Below, piece after piece: positions 1 to 5,212 of a stretch of DNA of 5,495 nucleotides. The stretch is from Anaerolineae bacterium (GTDB lineage Bacteria; Chloroflexota; Anaerolineae; B4-G1; DUEL01): contig JAOZPF010000088.1 in NCBI GenBank assembly GCA_029932895.1, positions 1-5,495 of the forward strand, written 5' to 3'. A program made the position numbers and the translations under genes. The notes below the pieces were generated by a model, which saw only the letters and a program-made list of their open reading frames with translations, was not told the origin of the DNA and searched no databases. Position 1 is the stretch's first letter; each line of letters opens with the position of its first letter.

Positions 1-1600
1 GGTCGCTTCCGGCGGTATAGACCTGGTGAAAGTCGATCTCGAACCAGTTGACGAACATGCTATCCCAGGTGATGCCCTCCATCGGCAGGACGACGGAGAT
101 GGTGTTGGTGCCCTCGAGCAGGTATGATTGGGAGAAGTGGGTCTCAAAGGTGTAGACAGATTCGGCTGGCCATGTGGCGGACACCAGGCGATGACCGTTG
201 AGATAGATCCAAGTTTGGTGGTGCGGAGAGGCGGCATAGCCTAGCAGTAGGCCGCGTAGTGTTCCAGTGAGAGGGGCGGAACTCGGGCTTTGTAGTGTGG
301 TGGTATATGTGTAGGTCTCGGGTGTATCGCTAGAAAATGGATGATTCCAATACCAGCGGTCGTTCTCGGGACCGCTGGGCAGGGAGGGTTGGTAGGTATG
401 GTCCTCCTCCATCCGGCGGGTGGTGAGAAAGTGGGCGGGGGAGGGGTGGGTTCCAGAGGGGGTGCCATCCGCCGTCGCCATCCGCTGCCCGGCCCCGCTG
501 CCCCAGGTGAGCCAGTAGACGTTGCTGGTGGTGTAGCGGGAGTCGACCGCCTGGCCGTAAAAGAGAATAACATCGCCGGAGTCGAAGGAGCCGTCCCCTT
601 CACCGCTGACATATAGTGCTACCTCCTGCCCGCGGTTGTGCAACCGGAAGGTGTGGGGGTCAATGCTCCCCACATCAGCCCCTGCTGCCAGGAGGTCGGC
701 GTAGGTGACCTGGTAGAGCCCCTCCTCTTCCACCAGCAGTTTATAGGCAGGTGTGGTCGGGTCGGTGACGGACAGCCCGGTCCCATCGCTGGCCGGCGAG
801 GGCAGGACGCGCCAACCCCGTGCCTGCTCATAGTTGAGCAGTGTGTGGCGCAATATCTCCTCAAAGGGGCCTTCTTCGATAGCGGCGGTGAGTTGCCGGG
901 TACTGCCCTGTGGCCCAAAGTCGAGCCGCACGCGGATGCGGTGCAGGTAGCGTAGTTGACCGGAGGTGGGGTCGTACTGGAAGGGGTAAAAGCGCAACAG
1001 GGCCACCCGCTGGGAGCGGATAAAGCCGCTGCCGACGAGCTCGGCCGGGAGAGTGGGGGAGAGGCCGGGACGGGCATATGCGGCAGGGTCGCGGGTGGCG
1101 GCCTCACCTAGATATCGGGGCTTCCCGGGGGAGTCGAGGTCGAGGATGGGGTGGGGGACGGGGCAGAGGTCGTACTGCTGGGGAAGGAAAGAGGAGTCGG
1201 TCTCTAGGACGGTCAGGTGCAACTCGGCCATCTCCGGCACGCCCACCATCGCTCCACGGATGGGAAGGCGTGGAGAGCCAGAGGTGTCGGTCTCGCCATA
1301 GCCGGGGACGGAGAGGAGCTGGCAAGAAGCGCCGTTCGCGCTCATCTCCTCGACCTGGGGGAGAGGGGTGACAAGCTCGACGAGGAGGCCCTGCCCGTCG
1401 GAAGCAAGCACGCGCAGGCCGGGCGCGCCATCCGCGGTTGTCCTTTCTGGTCCCTTGACGGCTGGCGCGGGGTCATCTGTCCGCGGCAGGGCATGGACGG
1501 CTTGTAACACTGGCGCGACGAGGAGTATAGCCAGGATGATTGCCCCCGTCGTCAGCCATCTTTGACTCTCCTTCGAGGTAGGCAGGACAGATCTCTTCAT
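1..1600 (-). CDS. Secreted C25 (gingipain/PorU-like) peptidase-family protein, N-terminal 533 codons, cut by left edge
   Basis: The frame is open from ATG at 1600 to the window edge, with no stop in 533 codons. Residues 1-37 form a signal peptide (basic start, hydrophobic core about 17-34, likely cleavage after VHA). Residues about 60-230 resemble the gingipain propeptide: a LPIRGAMVGVP stretch at 112-122 and LLRFYPFQYDPTSGQLRYLH at 201-220. Residues about 286-350 (YKLLVEEEGLYQVTYADLLA, then the FRLHNRGQEV and GDGSFDSGDVILFYGQ stretches) match the domain that precedes the catalytic domain in PorU-like C25 proteins. Residues about 440-530 look like a beta-sandwich ending WDSMFVNWFEIDF. Catalytic His/Cys residues would lie beyond the edge, so protease activity cannot be judged. 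It is divergent from the sigma-factor operon. In-frame ATGs at 1618 and 1645 are possible starts, but the TATAAT box at 1622-1617 overlaps them and favours 1600. No good Shine-Dalgarno precedes 1600. Family assignment is from remembered motifs, not a search. Confidence 0.8.
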   Translation of the reverse strand, partial: MKRSVLPTSKESQRWLTTGAIILAILLVAPVLQAVHALPRTDDPAPAVKGPERTTADGAPGLRVLASDGQGLLVELVTPLPQVEEMSANGASCQLLSVPGYGETDTSGSPRLPIRGAMVGVPEMAELHLTVLETDSSFLPQQYDLCPVPHPILDLDSPGKPRYLGEAATRDPAAYARPGLSPTLPAELVGSGFIRSQRVALLRFYPFQYDPTSGQLRYLHRIRVRLDFGPQGSTRQLTAAIEEGPFEEILRHTLLNYEQARGWRVLPSPASDGTGLSVTDPTTPAYKLLVEEEGLYQVTYADLLAAGADVGSIDPHTFRLHNRGQEVALYVSGEGDGSFDSGDVILFYGQAVDSRYTTSNVYWLTWGSGAGQRMATADGTPSGTHPSPAHFLTTRRMEEDHTYQPSLPSGPENDRWYWNHPFSSDTPETYTYTTTLQSPSSAPLTGTLRGLLLGYAASPHHQTWIYLNGHRLVSATWPAESVYTFETHFSQSYLLEGTNTISVVLPMEGITWDSMFVNWFEIDFHQVYTAGSD

Positions 1601-1616
1601 AAGGACGTCTAATTTC

Positions 1617-1644
1617 ATTATACCATGCCCCAGAGCAAAGTCCA
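1617..1644 (-). promoter_or_regulatory. Predicted sigma-70-type promoter for the C25-like gene
   Basis: On the minus strand there is a perfect TATAAT (1622 to 1617). TGGACT (1644 to 1639, 4/6 to TTGACA) lies 16 bp upstream. The expected start of transcription is near 1610, about 10 nt before the ATG at 1600, so the leader would be very short and without a Shine-Dalgarno sequence. Confidence 0.55.
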
Positions 1645-1659
1645 TGTTAATTTACTGCT

Positions 1660-1717
1660 CCAGCCTAGCCCTGTATCAAAAGCGAAAACGCCCCGTGTAG
1701 CGTTGGCCCGAGGCTGG
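1660..1717. repeat. Nested inverted repeat in the divergent intergenic region
   Basis: CCAGCCT (1660-1666) is exactly inverted as AGGCTGG (1711-1717). Between them lies a second inverted pair, AACGC (1687-1691) and GCGTT (1700-1704). The inner pair overlaps the place where the -35 element of the rightward promoter should lie, so an operator is possible. The arms are short and chance is not excluded. Confidence 0.35.
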
Positions 1718-1719
1718 TG

Positions 1720-1725
1720 TATAAT
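1720..1725 (+). promoter_or_regulatory. Predicted -10 box of the sigma-factor operon
   Basis: A perfect TATAAT lies 39 bp before the ATG of the first operon gene. No convincing -35 hexamer is found 16-18 bp upstream (1696-1703 reads TGTAGCGT), so the promoter may need an activator, or the box may be fortuitous. The predicted transcription start is near 1732. Confidence 0.45.
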
Positions 1726-1764
1726 GGGGCCTGTTGTCGCCGGATTGGGGGAGGGGAGTGACCG

Positions 1765-2214
1765 ATGAAACGAGTTGCCATCTACATTGGAGGCGCGCTG
1801 ATTCTGTTTGCGCTGGCCCTCCTGCTGGTTCGCTTGACCTCCCCCGCCCTCGTGGTCATCACCTGGGAGACGGCCAGTGAGGTGGATGCGGTTGGGTTCT
1901 TCCTTCTCCGCGGCCAGAGCCCGGAGGGCCCCTTTACCCCTCTCACAGGTACGCCGGTCCCTGCACGGGGCGACCCTCTGGTTGGGGCCTCCTACCGATA
2001 TGAGGACCGAGAGGTCGTCTGGGGGCGGACTTACTTTTACCAGCTCGAAGAGGTGGAGCGGGGCGGGGGGCGCAATCGGTATCCCGAGGTGGTGGAGGCC
2101 CGGGCCGGCGCGGGGTGGGTCTGGGCGCTGGTAGGTGGCACTGGTGTGGCGCTGGTGTGGCTGATGGGGAGCTATCGTCTTTTGAACCTCCGCCCTCTTT
2201 CATCCGACAGATAG
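1765..2214 (+). CDS. Small membrane protein with FN3-like ectodomain between two transmembrane segments
   Basis: 149 aa. Segment 1 (about residues 5-24, IYIGGALILFALALLLV) is an uncleaved signal anchor. Residues about 29-112 are an FN3-like beta domain with the signature ITWETASEVDAVGFFLLRG and a later YFYQLEEVERGGG strand-turn. Segment 2 (about 117-137) is followed by a short polar tail. With a basic N-terminus inside, the FN3-like domain should face outward and the C-terminus inward. The Shine-Dalgarno is a purine run, GGAGGGGAG (1750-1758), 6 nt before the ATG. It is the first gene of a tight operon, with only 9 nt to the sigma factor. Its plan (membrane - FN3-like - membrane) matches the anti-sigma factor encoded two genes downstream but lacks the cytoplasmic sigma-binding part, so it could be a sensor partner or a duplicated ectodomain. 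No enzymatic motif is seen; the function is unknown. Confidence 0.85.
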   Translation: MKRVAIYIGGALILFALALLLVRLTSPALVVITWETASEVDAVGFFLLRGQSPEGPFTPLTGTPVPARGDPLVGASYRYEDREVVWGRTYFYQLEEVERGGGRNRYPEVVEARAGAGWVWALVGGTGVALVWLMGSYRLLNLRPLSSDR

Positions 2215-2223
2215 AGTGGAGAG

Positions 2224-2775
2224 ATGAGCATACCGGTCCCGCCCCTTACCGATCGTCAACTGCTGGAGGGCACGGCCAGGCAGGATGAGGGGGCCTTGGC
2301 CGCACTTTACGACCGCCACAGTTCTCGTCTATACAGCTATCTGCTCCGGCTGGTGAATGACCGAGGTGTGGCGGAGGAACTGTTACAAGAGGTCTTTGTC
2401 GCTGTATGGGAGGGGGCTGGTCGCTTTCGCGGGCGGGCCAAGGTCTCCACATGGCTCTTTCGCATTGCCCACCACAAGGGGGTGGATTGGCTGCGCAGGA
2501 GGAGGCCGAGTACGGCGGGGGGGGTCGATCGTCTGCCCGCTGACGACTGCCCAGAGGAGGAGGCATTCGACGCCTGGCGGGCCGACCGACTCCAGGCGGC
2601 CCTGGGCCAGCTCTCGCCGGAACACCGGGCGGTGTTGGAGCTGACCTTTTTCGAGGGGCTTTCGTACCGGGAGGTCGCGGAGGTCCTTGGCTGCCCGGTC
2701 GGCACGGTCAAGAGCCGGATGAGTTACGCCAAGCGGTTCCTGCGCGGGGTGTTGGAGCGGATGGGGATGGAGTGA
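2224..2775 (+). CDS. ECF-type RNA polymerase sigma factor (sigma-70 family)
   Basis: 183 aa, a normal length for an ECF sigma factor, with regions 2 and 4 only. Region 2 spans about residues 24-92: ALAALYDRHSSRLYSYLLRL, the DxxVAEELLQEVFVAVW-like helix that binds core polymerase, and STWLFRIAHHKGVDWLRRRR for -10 recognition and melting. A linker rich in Gly/Asp/Glu (about 95-118) follows. Region 4 spans about 120-176: LSPEHRAVLELTFFEGLSY leading into the helix-turn-helix REVAEVLGCPVGTVKSRM. The start has a close GGAG (2218-2221). The gene sits 9 nt after the 149-aa membrane protein and 3 nt before the anti-sigma start, which suggests translational coupling. There is no C-terminal extension, so signal control most likely comes from the adjacent membrane protein. 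The linker codons contain a run of eight G (2517-2524). The target promoter was not identified in this window. Confidence 0.95.
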   Translation: MSIPVPPLTDRQLLEGTARQDEGALAALYDRHSSRLYSYLLRLVNDRGVAEELLQEVFVAVWEGAGRFRGRAKVSTWLFRIAHHKGVDWLRRRRPSTAGGVDRLPADDCPEEEAFDAWRADRLQAALGQLSPEHRAVLELTFFEGLSYREVAEVLGCPVGTVKSRMSYAKRFLRGVLERMGME

Positions 2776-2778
2776 GGG

Positions 2779-3459
2779 GTGGACAAAGGCATGTCCAAGA
2801 AACAGGGCTCTCAAGATATGCGTGCATTACTGCCTTGGTATGTAAACGGGACTCTGGGTGAGCGAGAGCGGCGAGCGGTCGAGCGGTGGTTGCAAGAGGA
2901 GCCTCGTGCGGCGGACGAACTGGCCGCCTGGCAGCAGCTCCGCGCGGCGGTGGCGGAGCAACCGCTCCAGGCGCCATCGTCAGCGGTGCGGCGGCGGGTG
3001 CTGGCGGGCATCGCGGCGCGGCCGCGCCGAGCCTGGGCGTGGGGGGCTGCCTGGGGGTTGTTGGCGCTGCTTCTTTTGTGGTCTGTCCTCCGGCCGGGAA
3101 TTATCCTCCAGTGGTCGGTGAGCGATGGGCCGATGACTGCTTTCCGCATTTATCGTGCTCCCGCGGATGGTGGCGAGTTCGAGTTGCTGGTGGAGGTGGA
3201 TGCCCGGCCCGGAGAGTGGCAGTATACCTATGCCGATGTCCGCCTCCTGCCTTTACAGAGTTATGTCTATCGTGTGGAGGGTGTGGGTCCGGGTGGACAG
3301 GTATCATACAGCCGTCCAATCGCTGCCAGTGGACTGGAGGCACTTCCACTCCAACTGGCCGTCCTACTTGCCAGTCTGGCTGTTGGGTATGGCGCGGCGA
3401 TGTTGGTACAGCGCTGGCCCATCAGGTTGCGGAGGCGGCTGGGGTCGTTGAGCTTCTGA
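2779..3459 (+). CDS. Probable membrane anti-sigma factor with FN3-like ectodomain
   Basis: 226 aa from GTG 2779. Residues about 14-60 (RALLPWYVNGTLGERERRAV, then a WLQEEPRAADEL helix) match the N-terminal anti-sigma helical domain, but the zinc ligands H..C..C are replaced by W37, E41 and A44, so it is a zinc-free version. Membrane segment 1 lies at about 84-104. Residues about 107-172 form an FN3-like ectodomain (FRIYRAP, WQYTYADVRL, YVYRVEGVGPGGQ). Membrane segment 2 is about 178-200, ending in a basic tail (RLRRRLGSLSF). Gene position right after the sigma factor and the domain order support a role in holding that sigma factor at the membrane. The start is uncertain: GTG 2779 has GGAG 6 nt upstream, while ATG 2791 (MSKKQGSQDM) has GAGGGG upstream. 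Both keep the whole domain. No terminator is seen after it. Confidence 0.85.
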   Translation: MDKGMSKKQGSQDMRALLPWYVNGTLGERERRAVERWLQEEPRAADELAAWQQLRAAVAEQPLQAPSSAVRRRVLAGIAARPRRAWAWGAAWGLLALLLLWSVLRPGIILQWSVSDGPMTAFRIYRAPADGGEFELLVEVDARPGEWQYTYADVRLLPLQSYVYRVEGVGPGGQVSYSRPIAASGLEALPLQLAVLLASLAVGYGAAMLVQRWPIRLRRRLGSLSF

Positions 3460-3540
3460 GCGTGAGGAGGCATTTGATTTGATAGGAGGTGAGTGGGGCA
3501 AGGCTGAAGGAGAGAGGTAACGAGGAGTGAGCTAGTTCGC

Positions 3541-3561
3541 GGCGCAGGTTGCGTGTGCGCC
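3541..3561 (+). repeat. Short inverted repeat in the leader of the GEVED-protein gene
   Basis: GGCGCA (3541-3546) and TGCGCC (3556-3561) can pair around a 9-nt loop. No T-run follows, so it is not an intrinsic terminator. It lies 41 bp before the ATG at 3602 in the 142-bp gap, where I find no TATAAT-type promoter. The gap also carries GGTAAC at 3516-3521, which resembles an ECF -35 element but has no clear -10 partner. Confidence 0.25.
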
Positions 3562-3588
3562 CGTATCGCGACTGTGGCATAAACATAC

Positions 3589-3597
3589 AAAGGAGGT
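3589..3597 (+). promoter_or_regulatory. Near-perfect Shine-Dalgarno of the GEVED-protein gene
   Basis: AAAGGAGGT ends 4 nt before the ATG at 3602. It is by far the strongest ribosome-binding site in the window; the other genes have imperfect purine runs or none. This fits a highly translated surface protein and fixes the start codon. Confidence 0.85.
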
Positions 3598-3601
3598 TCA
3601 G

Positions 3602-4939
3602 ATGAAGAGGCGACGAAAGATTCTGTGGGGGGTTGTGGGGGGAGTCCTGTTGACGTTTCTTGTGGTTGGCGTCCTGCTCGCCGCCACCGTGGTTGTGGAC
3701 AATATGGATGATGGCTATATGAACTTGCAGGTTGGGTCAGCAGGCGACCATGTAGTTACTGATACCGTGGCTGTCTCTAGCGGCGTCCTTGGAGGCCATC
3801 GTGATGCCGAGCTCCACTGGATTTCTGGCAGTGGCACTGCGCAGGTTCTGGTGGATTATGACAACAGCAACAAGATGTCGTTCGCCGAGGGCAGCTCGGT
3901 CACGGCCTGGGCCAAGATCACCTGGGATGGAGATAGCGACCCCGATACCCTTGACCCTGATGGCCTGGGCGGCGTAGATCTGTATGGAGGGACTCCCGCT
4001 ACGAACGATGGCATCCGCATTGTGGCGCTCAGTATCGACCACGATACAGCGATCACTTTCACCGCCTATAGTACCGACACTACTCACTACTCGGATATGC
4101 GCATCGATGTCCCTGGTGATAGCAGCACAACCAGGATGGACCTGGTTTTTCCCTTCACCAGCTTTACCAGCCAGGGATCGAACGGCGGCGTTGACTGGAG
4201 TAACCTGGGGGCGCTCGTCTTGGAGATCAATGGTCGGATCCAATCCGATCTTGACCTGACTCTTGACTATATAGAGGCAGATTCTACCCGCGAGTACGGT
4301 GACCTGCCCGTGAGTCTCTATACGACGAGCATACTGAGCGCCACTCATATCCCCAAGGGTATGCGACTCGGACATAACTGTGATACCGAGTCATCGTATC
4401 ACTCCAGTACCAATGCTGATGGCGATGATAGCAGCGAGGCCGACGATGAGGATGGAGTGGCGCCGTCCAACCTCCCATGGTCTGCCGGATCGGACGGCGG
4501 TGAAGTAGAGATCACCATGCAAGGATGCAGTACCAGTGTCCGCTGTTATGTGCACGGCTGGATCGACTGGAACGGTGACGGCGACTTTGATGACACGGTC
4601 GATGGTGCTTCTGAGCATATCGTAAATGGCTATAGCAGGACCAGCGATGCAACAGTGGCGCGCTCCTTTGACACCCCCACCAGCTTTAGCGACGGCTACT
4701 ATTATGCCCGTTTCCGCATTTGCCCCAGCGCCAGCACCAACTGCGATACTCCGACCACTCTTGATACTGACGTCTCGGATGGTGAGGTGGAGGACTATCG
4801 CTGGGCGCTGGGTCCCACTGCTATCACCCTCACCTCCATCACCGCCCGCTCCACATCTATCGCTGTCGGATTGCTCGCCGTGGCCTTGCTGGGCCTTGGA
4901 GCGCTGGGAGCTATCTCCCTCCTCCGTCGTCGGGCGTAA
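3602..4939 (+). CDS. Secreted GEVED-domain surface protein with C-terminal membrane/arginine tail
   Basis: 445 aa. Residues 1-28 are a signal peptide (MKRRRK, hydrophobic core, LLAA end). Residues about 31-228 form a beta-rich domain (GVLGGHRDAELHW, ITWDGDSDPDTLDPDGLGGV, VDWSNLGALVLEINGRI) of a kind seen in secreted proteins but with no known activity. Residues about 232-286 are the acidic lead-in typical of GEVED proteins (MRLGHNCDTES, NADGDDSSEADDEDGV). Residues about 287-403 are the GEVED domain, with WIDWNGDGDFDD (320-331) as a DxNxDGxD calcium-type loop and the defining DGEVEDYRW (393-401). Cysteines at 260, 309, 315, 374 and 381 could form disulfides outside the cell. The end (about 405-445) is PTAITLTSITARSTS, a hydrophobic helix and LRRRA, like a cell-surface sorting tail. 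No LPXTG or PEP motif is present. It lies 142 bp after the anti-sigma gene and is followed by an intrinsic terminator. A structural or adhesive role is plausible but not shown. Confidence 0.9.
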   Translation: MKRRRKILWGVVGGVLLTFLVVGVLLAATVVVDNMDDGYMNLQVGSAGDHVVTDTVAVSSGVLGGHRDAELHWISGSGTAQVLVDYDNSNKMSFAEGSSVTAWAKITWDGDSDPDTLDPDGLGGVDLYGGTPATNDGIRIVALSIDHDTAITFTAYSTDTTHYSDMRIDVPGDSSTTRMDLVFPFTSFTSQGSNGGVDWSNLGALVLEINGRIQSDLDLTLDYIEADSTREYGDLPVSLYTTSILSATHIPKGMRLGHNCDTESSYHSSTNADGDDSSEADDEDGVAPSNLPWSAGSDGGEVEITMQGCSTSVRCYVHGWIDWNGDGDFDDTVDGASEHIVNGYSRTSDATVARSFDTPTSFSDGYYYARFRICPSASTNCDTPTTLDTDVSDGEVEDYRWALGPTAITLTSITARSTSIAVGLLAVALLGLGALGAISLLRRRA

Positions 4940-4961
4940 AGCCCTGCCGCGAGCGGCTGTG

Positions 4962-5000
4962 ACGGGCCTTGCCTATCGGGCGAGGCCCGTTCTTCTTCAT
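4962..5000 (+). terminator. Intrinsic terminator after the GEVED-protein gene
   Basis: ACGGGCCTTGCC (4962-4973) pairs with GGCGAGGCCCGT (4979-4990), giving a 12-bp stem with one G-T pair and a 5-nt loop. TTCTTCTT follows at once. It starts 22 nt after the stop codon and should end transcripts coming from 3602, or from the sigma operon if it reads through. Confidence 0.85.
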
Positions 5001-5010
5001 CCATACCATT

Positions 5011-5152
5011 TGGAATCGAGCCTTCAGACGGCAAATGGGAAACCCGGCTGAAGCCTCCATTCCAGCCTGCGTCTTGGCCTTGAAGTTTTCCTTCCGGCTA
5101 AAGCCTCCATTCCAGCCCAAGCATCCATTCCATACAAACCGTCTGTCAGGCT
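5011..5152. repeat. REP-like palindromic repeat cluster
   Basis: Copies of one unit whose core is the small palindrome GGCT(G/A)AAGCC followed by TCCATTCCAGCC. Two direct copies, 5044-5067 and 5094-5117, differ at 1 of 24 bases and are 50 bp apart. A third copy lies inverted at 5031-5011 (18 of 21 bases match). A partial direct copy, AAGCATCCATTCCA, is at 5119-5132. A degenerate core, CCGTCTGTCAGGCT, sits at 5139-5152 and forms an imperfect 13-bp terminal inverted pair with AGCCTTCAGACGG at 5019-5031. This noncoding stretch lies between a terminator and a promoter, as REP/BIME-type or miniature mobile elements often do. No transposase is present. Confidence 0.7.
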
Positions 5153-5176
5153 TTTTGGACAAGCACTGGGCAAAGG

Positions 5177-5204
5177 TGGAAATCTCTGCAAAAGCAGGTA
5201 TAAT
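5177..5204 (+). promoter_or_regulatory. Predicted sigma-70-type promoter for the last gene
   Basis: TGGAAA (5177-5182, 4/6 to TTGACA), a 16-bp spacer and a perfect TATAAT (5199-5204). The predicted transcription start near 5211 is within about 2 nt of the ATG at 5213, so the mRNA would be leaderless or almost so. Confidence 0.6.
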
Positions 5205-5212
5205 TGAGCAGG

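Noticed and set aside
1601..1645. Upstream in-frame ATGs (1618 and 1645) as start of the C25-like protein
   Set aside because: The TATAAT at 1622-1617 would lie within the coding part, and the added residues lengthen the signal peptide N-terminus without a better Shine-Dalgarno. Kept only as alternatives.
2886..3482. A 198-codon plus-strand frame overlapping the anti-sigma gene
   Set aside because: The Gly/Ala/Arg-rich translation is typical of a shifted frame in GC-rich DNA. The overlapped gene has clear anti-sigma, membrane and FN3-like segments.
3460..3601. A hidden small gene in the gap after the anti-sigma gene
   Set aside because: Several GGAGG-like purine runs occur, but the frames after them close within a few codons.
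3627..3645. Two G6 runs in the signal-peptide codons as a G-quadruplex
   Set aside because: Only two long runs are present and they are explained by Gly/Trp/Val codons; there is not enough separate G-tracts for a convincing four-run motif.
3737..4375. A 212-codon open frame on the minus strand
   Set aside because: It lies wholly inside the well-supported GEVED-protein gene, and its translation shows no recognisable domain or export signal; it is a shadow frame.
5006..5038. CCATTTG/CAAATGG inverted repeat as a second terminator
   Set aside because: The arms are only 7 bp with a 19-nt loop and no T-run follows; it overlaps the inverted REP-like copy.
4626..5051. A 141-codon frame crossing the end of the GEVED gene and the terminator
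   Set aside because: The Pro/Ala-rich translation lacks domains, and the frame would have to run through a strong intrinsic terminator.
5044..5133. Repeats with roughly regular spacing that could suggest a CRISPR array
   Set aside because: Only two full direct copies exist, the intervals are unequal (50 then about 24 bp), another copy is inverted, and no cas gene is present. A REP-like cluster explains it better.
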